The position numbers and the translations under genes were made by a program. A model generated the notes under the pieces. It saw only the letters and a program-made list of their open reading frames with translations. It had not been told where the DNA came from and made no database searches. Shown piece by piece: positions 36,691 to 44,923 of a stretch of 44,923 nt of DNA. The stretch is taken from the NCBI GenBank assembly GCA_016208235.1, contig JACQYN010000087.1:1-44923 (forward strand). Reading direction: 5' to 3'. How positions within the stretch are numbered: the first letter of the stretch is position 1; each line of letters opens with the position of its first letter. The DNA comes from Deltaproteobacteria bacterium. Lineage in GTDB: Bacteria > Desulfobacterota > Desulfobaccia > Desulfobaccales > 0-14-0-80-60-11.

Positions 36691-36718
36691 ACCGGCAGGG
36701 CGGATGAGTACCTCTTGA

Positions 36719-37120
36719 TCATTTATGGCGCAGGACCTCGCTGGCTACGGTAATCCCTTTCTGGCCGGATTGTTTCAGGGCCAGGGCCACCTGCACCAGG
36801 TCTTTTTCCTCCCGCAGTTGGGCCAGCTTCATGAGCATGGGCAGGTTCACGCCGGTGACCACCTCCACCTTGCCTTCCTGGAGAAAGGTGAGAGTCAGGT
36901 TGGAGGGGGTGCCTCCCAGCATGTCCGTGAGGATGATTACCCCGTTACCGTTGTTCACCTGGGCCAGGCCCCGTTGGATCTGCTGCCGGCATTCCTCCGG
37001 GGAGGCGTGGGGGTCAAGGGAAATGGCCTGAACCGCGTCCTGGCGTCCGAGGATCAGGTCGCAGACGGATATCAGGGCTTCGGCCAGTTCCTTATGAGTA
37101 ACGAGTAAAATACCGATCAT
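36719..37120 (-). CDS. PTS mannose-family EIIA component
   Basis: MIGILLVTHKELAEAL (His9), GVIILTDMLGGTPSNLTLTFL, VTGVNLPMLMKLA. Confidence 0.9.
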   Translation of the reverse strand: MIGILLVTHKELAEALISVCDLILGRQDAVQAISLDPHASPEECRQQIQRGLAQVNNGNGVIILTDMLGGTPSNLTLTFLQEGKVEVVTGVNLPMLMKLAQLREEKDLVQVALALKQSGQKGITVASEVLRHK

Positions 37121-38040
37121 GAGTAACTCTCCTTGGGCGTCACCTCTCGATGATGGAGGGTGAACGGTAAATTCCCCTGGGTCAGGTGCTCCGCCAGGAC
37201 ATTGGCGATGACCACGGAGCGGTGTTGCCCCCCGGTACAGCCGATGGCCAGGGTGAGATGGGTCTTACCCTCTTGAATAAACAGGGGCAGCAGGTAATCG
37301 AGAAAATCGAAGAGATGCTGCAAGAAAGACTGGGTTTCCTGCTGTCCTAAGACATAGTCCCGGACCCGGGGATCGTTGCCGGTTAAGGGTTTCAAATCTT
37401 CCACAAAAAAGGGATTGGGGAGAAACCGGACATCCAGCACCAGGTCGGACTCCGGGGGAATGCCGTTCTTGTAGGAAAAAGAAATCAGGTGCAGGGCCAG
37501 GCGCTGGCGGGGCGTCAACTCCGAGTATTCCGCCTGGATCAGGTCCCGCAGTTGATGAGGGCTGTAAAACGAGCTGTCAATGATGCGGTGGGCCAGGCTC
37601 CTGAGGCCCGCCAGGGAGCGGCGCTCTTCTATTAAGGCATGGGAAATGCTTTCCTGGTCCGCCAGGGGATGCTGGCGCCGGGTCTGGCTGAAGCGGCGGA
37701 TCAGGGTAGCTTCATCCGCTTCCAGGAAGATCAGGTGCAACTGGTAGCCCTGCTTCTTCAGGCTGCGGAAGACCCGGGCGTAATTCTGCAAAAACCCCTC
37801 GGTGCGCACGTCCATGACCAGGGCGATTTTCCGGCCGTCCCGGTGGGCCCGGGACTGCTCCCGCAAAAACGGAGGCAGGAGGCGCAGGGGCAGGTTATCC
37901 ACACAGAAATAGCCGATGTCCTCCAGGGCCCGGAGCACGGTGCTTTTTCCCGAACCGGAAACGCCGGTGATGATCAGGACAGGAATAGATGCTAACGGGG
38001 GGTTTGCAGGCTGCTGGTTTGCCACGGGAATCCGGCCCAT
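37117..38040 (-). CDS. rapZ: RNase adapter protein RapZ (YvcJ family nucleotide-binding protein)
   Basis: VLIITGVSGSGKSTVLRALEDIGYFCVDNLPLRLLP...DVRFLPNPFFVEDLKPLTGNDPRV...LTLAIGCTGGQHRSVVIANVLAEHL. Confidence 0.95.
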   Translation of the reverse strand: MGRIPVANQQPANPPLASIPVLIITGVSGSGKSTVLRALEDIGYFCVDNLPLRLLPPFLREQSRAHRDGRKIALVMDVRTEGFLQNYARVFRSLKKQGYQLHLIFLEADEATLIRRFSQTRRQHPLADQESISHALIEERRSLAGLRSLAHRIIDSSFYSPHQLRDLIQAEYSELTPRQRLALHLISFSYKNGIPPESDLVLDVRFLPNPFFVEDLKPLTGNDPRVRDYVLGQQETQSFLQHLFDFLDYLLPLFIQEGKTHLTLAIGCTGGQHRSVVIANVLAEHLTQGNLPFTLHHREVTPKESYS

Positions 38041-38112
38041 TGCTGGGAATTTAAAAACCTGGCCCGATATGGCGCCCCCGTGCAGGCAATGGCCGCGGGG
38101 TCGGACCTGATC

Positions 38113-38589
38113 TCAAAATTCCGCGTCTTTTTCCGCAATCAGTCGTAAGATTTCTTCGGTCCCGCCGGACCCCATCAGGCTATCCCGGAAAACTTGGCTC
38201 ATGAGCATGCGGGAAATCTTGGCCAGGGCCTTAAGATGCAGGCCCGTGGAGTTGGCCGGGGCCAGCAGCAGGAAAAAAAGGTGAGAGGGCTTACCGTCTA
38301 TGGAGTCAAAGTCCACTCCTTTGACACTGCGGCCGAAGGCCAGGAGCATCCCGGAAAGCTGGGGGAGCTTTCCATGGGGGATGGCGATATTATCGCCGAT
38401 CCCCGTGCTCCCCAGGCGCTCCCGGTCCAGCAGCACCTCCACCACGGTCTGCAGGTTTACCTCTTTATGGCCGCTCACCAGGACTGCGGCCAGCTCCTCC
38501 AACACCCCCCGTTTATTGACCGCCTGTAAATTCGGCACAATGCACTTGGGGTCCAGGAGTTCGATGATTTTCATGGGGATTGGGGTCAT
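38113..38589 (-). CDS. ptsN: PTS nitrogen-type EIIA
   Basis: GIGDNIAIPHGKLPQLSGMLLAFGRSVKGVDFDSIDGKPSHLFFLLLAP. Confidence 0.93.
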   Translation of the reverse strand: MTPIPMKIIELLDPKCIVPNLQAVNKRGVLEELAAVLVSGHKEVNLQTVVEVLLDRERLGSTGIGDNIAIPHGKLPQLSGMLLAFGRSVKGVDFDSIDGKPSHLFFLLLAPANSTGLHLKALAKISRMLMSQVFRDSLMGSGGTEEILRLIAEKDAEF

Positions 38590-38590
38590 C

Positions 38591-39112
38591 CTAACTCAGA
38601 TCCGGCTCCACCAGCACAAATTGCCCGTCCTGCCGCCGGTAGAGTATTCCCAAAGCCCCGTTGGCCACATTGGTGAAGACCAGGAGGTTATCATTACCGC
38701 TCTGCATCATTTCCACCGCGTCGGCAAGTTCCAGGGCCGGCACTTCCACCCTTTTCCGCCTGATGGGAGGCAGTCCCGGACTCTCTTCCACAGCCTTCAG
38801 CGGGGCCGCGGCCCGGATGCGGTCACCTTTATCCCGCATCTTTTCCCGCAGCTTTTTCAACTGCATATCGATCTTATCCATCACCAGATCGATGGCCGCA
38901 TACATGTCGGCATTTTCTTCCCGGCCTTTGATGATCCGGCCGTTGCTGTCGATGGTCACGTCCGCCAGGTGCCGGAATTTCTCCTGGCCCAGCACCACGT
39001 GGGCCTCCACCGGTCCGTCCAGATAGCGCTTAAACTTATTTAAGCGTTCAGTCACATAATTTTTCAATGCCTCGGAAGGCTCAATCTGTCTAAATGTCAC
39101 GGAAATCTGCAT
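38591..39112 (-). CDS. hpf: Ribosome hibernation-promoting factor, long form
   Basis: MQISVTFRQIEPSEALKNYVTERLNKFKRYLDGPVEAHVVL...AAIDLVMDKIDMQLKKLREK; C-terminal VFTNVANGALGILYRRQDGQFVLVEPD. Confidence 0.95.
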   Translation of the reverse strand: MQISVTFRQIEPSEALKNYVTERLNKFKRYLDGPVEAHVVLGQEKFRHLADVTIDSNGRIIKGREENADMYAAIDLVMDKIDMQLKKLREKMRDKGDRIRAAAPLKAVEESPGLPPIRRKRVEVPALELADAVEMMQSGNDNLLVFTNVANGALGILYRRQDGQFVLVEPDLS

Positions 39113-39152
39113 GCTGTCCTCCTAAGTGGTGACCCCAAGGAAAAATGCGCGA

Positions 39153-40640
39153 TCAAGAGGGAGAAGTTTCTGACAGGTCTTTACGCCGGTAACTCGGTCT
39201 CTTGCGTTTGCTGGAAGGAAGCACCCCCAACATGCCCCGATATTTGGCCACCGTTCTCCGGGCGATGATTACGTTGTCCCGGCGCAGCAGATCGGCAATC
39301 TCCTGGTCGCTCAGCGGGTTCTCGGGATTTTCGCCTTGTACGAGCTGGCGGATCTTCTCCTTCACGCTTTCCGAGGCAATCTGATCTCCCAGGATCTGGT
39401 TGATGCCGCTGTTGAAGAAATACTTCAGATCAAACACGCCTTGGGGGGTGTGAATATATTTGTTGGTGGTTACCCGGCTGATGGTGGATTCGTGCATCTG
39501 CACGTCTTCCGCAACCTGGCGCAGAGTCAAGGGTTTCAGATGGGCCAGGCCCTGGTCCAGGAACTCCCTCTGGAACCGAATGATGCTTTCGGTGACCTTG
39601 TACAGGGTTTTCTGGCGCTGGTGGATACTGCGGATAAACCAGAGGGCGTTGTCCAGATGCTTTTGAATATAGCTCTTGACGTTTTCCGGCAGACTCTCGG
39701 GGTTGCGCAGGGCCTCCAGGTAAAAGGAGCTCACCCTGAGCTTGGGCAGGCCGTCTTCATTCAAGCTGATGATATAATCGTTGCCTACCTTATCTACATG
39801 AACATCCGGGTTGATGTAGTCCGCGTCCTCTGCATCGAACTCCCGGCCAGGTTTGGGGTCCATTTTGAAGATGATCTCGCTGGCCTGAAAGACCTTTTCC
39901 AGTGGTACTTTCAGGTCCCGGGCAATGGCCTGGTAATTCTTGTTACCCAGATTAGGCAGATGATTTTCGACGATAGCGGTGACGATGGGGTCTTGCTGGC
40001 CGGAGGCTTTAAGCTGCAGGAGGAGGCATTCCTTGAGGTCCCTGGCCGCCACCCCCGGCGGGTCCAGGCTCTGGATAACCTCCAGAACTTCCGCCACCCG
40101 CTCCGGGGTGGCGTTCATCTCCGTGGCGATTTCCTCAACTGTGGCCCGGAGATAGCCGTCCCGGTCCAGATTGCCGATGATCATGGCGCCGATGGCCTCG
40201 CCTTCCTCATCCAACTCCACCATGCGCAGTTGCCAGATGAGGTGGGACTTCAGGGTGGTTTTCTGGGCGTTCAGGTTCTCAAAAGGCGCAGCTTCCCGTT
40301 CCTCAAATTCACCGGAAGTGGGGGAGGGCATCAGCCGGTCTTGCAGATATTTGTCCCAGTCCCACTCTTCCGCGGCGGATTTGGCCTCGGAGCCGTTGGT
40401 GGCCTCACCCTCCTGGGTCTCGCCATTGCTGGAAGGTGAGAAAGCTTCCTGCTCCTGCTCTAATTCGCCCCGCTCTTCAACCTGGGATTCTTCCAGAACC
40501 GGGTTGGTCTCCAGGACCTGATGGATCTCCCCCAGGAGCTCCAGCCGGGAGAGTTGCAGCAGTTTAATGGCCTGCTGCAACTTCTGGGTCATGATGAGCG
40601 TCTGGGTCAGCTTCAGGGTCTGTCGAATCTCGAGAGCCAT
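39153..40640 (-). CDS. rpoN: RNA polymerase sigma-54 factor
   Basis: N-terminal Q-rich MTQKLQQAIKLLQLSRLEL; C-terminal RpoN box ARRTVAKYRGMLGVLPSSKRKR. Confidence 0.97.
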   Translation of the reverse strand: MALEIRQTLKLTQTLIMTQKLQQAIKLLQLSRLELLGEIHQVLETNPVLEESQVEERGELEQEQEAFSPSSNGETQEGEATNGSEAKSAAEEWDWDKYLQDRLMPSPTSGEFEEREAAPFENLNAQKTTLKSHLIWQLRMVELDEEGEAIGAMIIGNLDRDGYLRATVEEIATEMNATPERVAEVLEVIQSLDPPGVAARDLKECLLLQLKASGQQDPIVTAIVENHLPNLGNKNYQAIARDLKVPLEKVFQASEIIFKMDPKPGREFDAEDADYINPDVHVDKVGNDYIISLNEDGLPKLRVSSFYLEALRNPESLPENVKSYIQKHLDNALWFIRSIHQRQKTLYKVTESIIRFQREFLDQGLAHLKPLTLRQVAEDVQMHESTISRVTTNKYIHTPQGVFDLKYFFNSGINQILGDQIASESVKEKIRQLVQGENPENPLSDQEIADLLRRDNVIIARRTVAKYRGMLGVLPSSKRKRPSYRRKDLSETSPS

Positions 40641-40703
40641 ATGTCTGGTTGAAGATTTTTCCCTGTGGAATCAGTCCCGGCCCGGGGCCGGTTTCTGTAC
40701 ATA

Positions 40704-41438
40704 TTATAACTTAAAGGTTTCCCCCAAGTAAATCCTTTTAGCCACTTCGCTTTGCACCAAAACCTCGGGGGTCCCTTCCTCCAATACCACTCCTTCGTTG
40801 AGGATATAGGCCCGGTCGCAGACCCCCAGGGCCTCCCGTACGTTATGGTCGGAGATGAGCACTCCCAACTGCCGACCTTTTAACTGGCGGATAATATTCT
40901 GAATATCGGTCACCGCCAGAGGGTCGATCCCGGCAAAGGGCTCGTCCAGGATGATGAAATGGGGGGAGGTGACCAGGGCTCGGGTAATCTCCACCCGGCG
41001 CCTCTCCCCCCCGGAAAGGGCGGAGGCTTTCTGATGAGCCAGGTGGGTGATGCGGAGTTCCGCCAGCAATTGTTGCAACCGCTCCTGCCGCACCTGGGGG
41101 TCCGGCTCCAGGGTCTCCAAAATGGCCATGATGTTCTCTGCCACCGTGAGCTTGCGAAAAACCGACGGCTCCTGGGGCAGGTACTGCACCCCCAGCCGGG
41201 CCCGCTGGTAGATGGGCAGAGAGGAGATCTCTTCGCCGTCCAGGAAGATTTGGCCCCGGTCAGGGTGGAGCAGCCCCACCACCATGTAGAAAGTGCTGGT
41301 CTTGCCCGCGCCGTTGGGACCCAGCAGGCCCACCACCTCTCCGCTCTGCACCTCCAGATTGAGGTCGTCCACCACGGTGCGGCCGTCGTAACTTTTCACC
41401 AGATTGCGGAGAGACAGGCGGTGCATTCCCTGAATCAC
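40704..41438 (-). CDS. lptB: LPS export ABC transporter ATP-binding protein
   Basis: GLLGPNGAGKTSTFYMVVGLL, LSGGERRRVEITRAL, FIILDEPFAGIDPLAV. Confidence 0.97.
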   Translation of the reverse strand: MIQGMHRLSLRNLVKSYDGRTVVDDLNLEVQSGEVVGLLGPNGAGKTSTFYMVVGLLHPDRGQIFLDGEEISSLPIYQRARLGVQYLPQEPSVFRKLTVAENIMAILETLEPDPQVRQERLQQLLAELRITHLAHQKASALSGGERRRVEITRALVTSPHFIILDEPFAGIDPLAVTDIQNIIRQLKGRQLGVLISDHNVREALGVCDRAYILNEGVVLEEGTPEVLVQSEVAKRIYLGETFKL

Positions 41439-42073
41439 CGTTCTTTCCGGCCCTGGGGCCCCAGGGGGAGGCCCTTGGCAGCCTCCGGCAAGCCCTTGCC
41501 GGAGGGATAGAGGTGGGCTTCCACCCGTTTCCGGGGGGAACTCTCCACCATCACCCGGTTGGTCTTGAGATTAAAAACGATGCGTTCGCCCTTCAATGTA
41601 TTTTCCGCGCTCCACACTTGGGGATCGCCCGCCAACACCAATTCTTCCCGGTCCCGGTAGTACGTGGCTTCCTTGCCGGTAGCCACCTTGTCGCCCTGCA
41701 CGAACCGCACCCCTCCGGCGGCCACGATGCGGTTGATTTTCTCTCCTCCCAGGTCCCCCAGGGGCGAAGTCTCTTTTTTCTCTTGGGGAGCGGCCGCGGG
41801 CTTCGGCCCGGATTTAGGCGGTTCATAATAGACCCGCAGTTGCTCGGCATATAAAATGTTGTCGCCGTAAGTGGCCTTCACTTGGCCGCTGAAGATGATG
41901 ACCCGCTCCTTCTGGTCCGCTTCCAGACGGGCGGCGATGATGTGCAGAGGCAGATCCTTTTGGACCCCTTTCTTGCCCTGGGCCCGCGCCGCGTCCGGGG
42001 CAATCCCGATACTCAGCGCCAACAGCAGGCAGATAGCGGCGGCCCAGCCTCGCCTGGATATTCTTGGTTTCAC
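41435..42073 (-). CDS. lptA: LPS transport periplasmic protein LptA
   Basis: Signal peptide; LHIIAARLEADQKERVIIFSGQVKATYGDNILYAEQLRVYY; position between lptC and lptB. Confidence 0.9.
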   Translation of the reverse strand: MKPRISRRGWAAAICLLLALSIGIAPDAARAQGKKGVQKDLPLHIIAARLEADQKERVIIFSGQVKATYGDNILYAEQLRVYYEPPKSGPKPAAAPQEKKETSPLGDLGGEKINRIVAAGGVRFVQGDKVATGKEATYYRDREELVLAGDPQVWSAENTLKGERIVFNLKTNRVMVESSPRKRVEAHLYPSGKGLPEAAKGLPLGPQGRKER

Positions 42074-42666
42074 GGTATTCTCTCCAAATTTTGGACCTTG
42101 ATCTGGGTAAGGCGGTGTTGGGCCAGGACCATCTTTTTCTCCGCCAGTTTCACTTGCAAGTCCTTACCCTGGATCTTCAGGCGGGGTTCTTCCAGGGTCA
42201 CCTCTTCCGGAGCCAGCAAGAGCCGCTCTCCGGGTTGATAGGTGACCGTGCCGGTGGTGATGCGCAGGTCGCCGCTCACCATTTCCACCCCACCCTGCAG
42301 AGTCAGGACCCGGGTTTTGGTGTTGATCAGCCCTTCCTTGGCTTTGACCCGGACGACCTTATCGGGGCCTCCGAAGAATTCCACCTTGACCCCGGTGATC
42401 CTGACCTCCATCTTGTCTTTGAGGAAATCCGCGGATTGGGCCTCCAGGGTCCAGCGTTTATCCCCTTCCTGGATCTCGGTGAGGGCCAGGGTTTCCATGC
42501 GGGCCTTGGTCTCGGTGGGCGGGGGTTTGGGGGGCGGCGGCGGTGGACGGTTGAATTCATAAAGGCCCCAGGCGCCCAATCCCACCAACAGAATCAGGCC
42601 CGTCAGGCCCTTCCATCCTAGAAATTTCCGCCAGCCCCTCCGGGGCTTGATATGAAAATTTTCCAT
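42070..42666 (-). CDS. lptC: LPS export protein LptC
   Basis: Single N-terminal TM; KRWTLEAQSADFLKDKMEVRITGVKVEFFG...LRITTGTVTYQPGERLLLAPEEVTLE; overlaps lptA. Confidence 0.88.
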   Translation of the reverse strand: MENFHIKPRRGWRKFLGWKGLTGLILLVGLGAWGLYEFNRPPPPPPKPPPTETKARMETLALTEIQEGDKRWTLEAQSADFLKDKMEVRITGVKVEFFGGPDKVVRVKAKEGLINTKTRVLTLQGGVEMVSGDLRITTGTVTYQPGERLLLAPEEVTLEEPRLKIQGKDLQVKLAEKKMVLAQHRLTQIKVQNLERIP

Positions 42667-43133
42667 GCCAATTAGGTCGATTTTCTCTGAGAGAATTATA
42701 TTAACCTTGGCAAAAAGAGTAAAGGCTTATCTGGTGTGGGGCGGAGGAACTGGGCGGAATGAGGGCGATTGTTTTAGGAGTAGCCTTTTCATGAAATAGC
42801 CAGCAGCTATCAGCGGTCAGCTTTCAGCAAAGACCAGGAATTGATGAGGGCGATGAAATGCAGATCGGGCACTGCCCACCGTGCCTCTCGGAACCTAAAA
42901 TCGCCCTTCATTTTGGATCTACTTTCTCCATTGAAGACTGGTAGGGCGGGCGTCCTCGCCCGCCATTAGCCGTCAAATCTAGCATCTCCTCCTTCTCGGG
43001 ATTACTCCTTCTCAAGCAAGCTTTTTGGTGGCACCGGCTTCCAGCCGGTGCAGGCGCAGGCTATCAGAAGGCGTGTGCACCGCGTCTCAAAAATCATACT
43101 TAGGCTGGTCACCGCTCGCCATCAGGGAAACGT

Positions 43134-43481
43134 CTAGGGAGGGCCCCCGCCCGCCGCAGGGCGGCGCCGGAGAAGCCGCAGCCTTTCAAAGCCCCCCAAG
43201 GCAGTAAAGAGAAAAAGGTAGCCGAAGCAGGAGAACCAGATTATCGGGGTATAAAAACGAATAACGAATAAGGTCGAGGGTATACTTTTGCTTAGGGGTG
43301 ATAAAGTATGGGTGGCCGTGCTCCCGAACCTCGATGGAGTAATGCTCGGCTTGACCGGCGAGGATTCTCGATCAACAATCCTGGTGGGCACATACATCCA
43401 GGCAAAGGTCACCGCCAGCATGGCCACCAGGCAGAGACCGGCAATGGCGGTGCATATCGCCAGAGAAGTACTGATCTTCAT
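43134..43481 (-). CDS. Hypothetical small membrane protein
   Basis: Two hydrophobic segments; no recognised family; may not be expressed. Confidence 0.3.
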   Translation of the reverse strand: MKISTSLAICTAIAGLCLVAMLAVTFAWMYVPTRIVDRESSPVKPSITPSRFGSTATHTLSPLSKSIPSTLFVIRFYTPIIWFSCFGYLFLFTALGGFERLRLLRRRPAAGGGPP

Positions 43482-43534
43482 AGACTAGTGGGGCGGGCCT
43501 CCGTGCCCGCCATTGGTCCCTTCTCTCCCAAGCC

Positions 43535-43594
43535 CTAATCTCTGACCCAGGGACTAACAATCTCCTCCCACTTCCCCTGGGCCTTTAGCAGCAA
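43535..43594 (-). pseudogene. Duplicated 3'-end fragment of kdsC
   Basis: Reverse-strand reads LLLKAQGKWEEIVSPWVRD*, near-identical to kdsC C-terminus LLLKAQGKWEGIVSHWMECL*. Confidence 0.75.
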
Positions 43595-43613
43595 TCGGCG
43601 GGCACGGATCGCC

Positions 43614-44295
43614 CTATAAGCTCCTTACATTCTTAAGAAGCTGTCGCCGAATTTGGGTGAGTTCTTCTATTCCTAAAAGCTTCTGGAAAAAATTGATGAT
43701 AGTAGTTGCTGCTATTTCACTTTCTACCTGTTTCCCTTCTTCTTTTGTTATACCCAGAACATTATATAAGTTGTCATACATCTGATTAACCATATCAAGA
43801 TTCCCTGTCTTGTGAAAGTAAGGTTCGTTTTGTGCCCTTACCCCAATCCCACGTAGAGCAGCCTCGAATTTATCAATAACAGGTAGAATATCTGGAGTAA
43901 GCCAAGCTACGTATTTTTGTTGGATCGTGTATAAATTGGATGAATGCGTTAATGCCTTAGGAGTTGGTCCTTCCTGGATAAGGGTTTTGGCAGTTTTCAT
44001 TCACTTGCGCAATATATTCTTCGGAAAAGGCAGCATGCTTGTCAAACGCAACATTTGCCATGTGTGATGTAGCCCCAATCTGAAAATATTGTTGGTCTGC
44101 CTGTAAGGCCCGCTGTTTCTCGAATGCCGCCTCATCCCGAAAAAGCTGAAAAAGAGCAACGAATAGTGCACCAACGCTAGGAATCTTACTAATTTCCCTC
44201 AATAAAGAATCAACTTGAAAATAGCTGCTAATAAAAAATGAGCCCAAAAAAACTATCCCACAAATTACATAAAAATTAATATTCTTTTTTATCAT
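43614..44295 (-). pseudogene. Frameshifted membrane-anchored hypothetical protein (two overlapping ORFs)
   Basis: MIKKNINFYVICGIVFLGSFFIS...AFSEEYIAQVNE and MKTAKTLIQEGPTPKALTHSSNLYTIQQKYVAWLTPDILPVIDKFEAALRGIG appear continuous across a frame change near 43990-44000. Confidence 0.5.
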
Positions 44296-44403
44296 GATGA
44301 TTTTTCCTTCTACATTAATATTTCTTTTTATTATATTGCATTAAATACAAGTAGACTCATAGTGCATCTCGTGGTCGCCACAAATTGGCGGGCACTACCC
44401 CTT

Positions 44404-44923
44404 TTATAAGCATTCCATCCAGTGACTAACAATCCCCTCCCACTTCCCCTGGGCCTTAAGGAGCAAATCACAGACCTCCCGCACTGCGCCCTTGCCTCCC
44501 GGCAGGGTGGTGACCCAGTGGGCCGCGGCCTTAACCTCCGGCGCGGCGTCGGCCACCGCCACCGCCAGCCCCACCCGGCGCAGATGGGGAAGGTCCACCA
44601 GATCGTCCCCCACCGCGGCCACCGCGCCGGCCTCAATCTTCAGAGCGGCCATGATTTCCTCCAGGACCGCCACTTTGTCCCGGAGGCCCTCGTGAAAACG
44701 GTTGACCCCCAACTCCCGGGCCCGGTGATAGGCCGCGTCCGAGCGCCGCCCGGAGAGAAAGGCCACCTCGATCCCGGCTCGCTGCGCCATCTTGATGCCG
44801 TGGCCGTCCCGGACGTGAAAGACTTTCAGGGCTTCACCCGTGGGGCCGAAATAGAGGCTCCCGTCGGTGAGGACCCCGTCCACGTCCAGGATCAACAGGC
44901 GAATGGCCTGGGCCCGCTGCCAG
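44404..44923 (-). CDS. kdsC: KDO-8-phosphate phosphatase, 5' end off window
   Basis: LLILDVDGVLTDGSLYFGPTGEALKVFHVRDGHGIKMAQRAGIEVAFLSGRRSDAAYHRARELGV...AAVGDDLVDLPHLRRVGLAVAVADAAPEVKAAAHWVTTLPGGKGAVREV; open to window edge. Confidence 0.93.
   Translation of the reverse strand, partial: WQRAQAIRLLILDVDGVLTDGSLYFGPTGEALKVFHVRDGHGIKMAQRAGIEVAFLSGRRSDAAYHRARELGVNRFHEGLRDKVAVLEEIMAALKIEAGAVAAVGDDLVDLPHLRRVGLAVAVADAAPEVKAAAHWVTTLPGGKGAVREVCDLLLKAQGKWEGIVSHWMECL

Noticed and set aside
39336-40439. 367-aa plus-strand ORF
   Set aside because: Antisense to rpoN.
1-44923. tRNA/rRNA genes and prophage or known defence islands
   Set aside because: None recognised in intergenic gaps by eye; the only mobile/selfish loci seen are the IS1380 relic, MITE-like repeats, one intact RelE/HigB-HigA pair and one decayed TA pair. 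tRNAscan and DefenseFinder would be needed for a definitive negative.

Overview
The window is a gene-dense, high-GC bacterial chromosome segment. Gene content suggests a sulfate-reducer or syntroph-like Desulfobacterota lineage (inference only). Core content: a stand-alone IMP-cyclohydrolase (PurH N-domain), hpt, ppx/gppA and guaB; two crotonase-family enzymes; a MlaC + HpnN-like RND pair; a ModE-like regulator with a tungstate ABC transporter (tupABC); a cytochrome b + triheme + octaheme cytochrome c operon; a CHASE2 adenylate cyclase; a giant HdrA-GltD-HdrA flavoprotein followed by an MvhD-like protein that contains an in-frame UGA (probable selenocysteine); Mrp/NBP35 fused to a NifX-like domain; a YedF-like protein; and a conserved rapZ-ptsN-hpf-rpoN-lptB-lptA-lptC-(kdsC) cluster. 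Intergenic space is rich in nested, MITE-like inverted-repeat elements. The best leads are: (1) the UGA/Sec MvhD that the ORF track truncates, with a candidate SECIS hairpin; (2) the tripartite HdrA-GltD-HdrA protein; (3) an identical GCTATT-N10-AATAGC palindrome in front of both the ModE-like gene and tupA; (4) a decayed toxin-antitoxin locus whose antitoxin can be rebuilt by excising two repeat elements; (5) a TIR element family (ATACCAAGTTGC...) carrying interchangeable hairpin modules, plus a second 318-bp element with perfect 17-bp TIRs; (6) ~155-bp inverted repeats bracketing ppx; (7) duplication of the kdsC 3' end around an inserted segment that splits kdsC from lptC; (8) an ECF sigma factor apparently missing its sigma-4.2 helix-turn-helix. 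All family calls are by eye from sequence; no searches were run.
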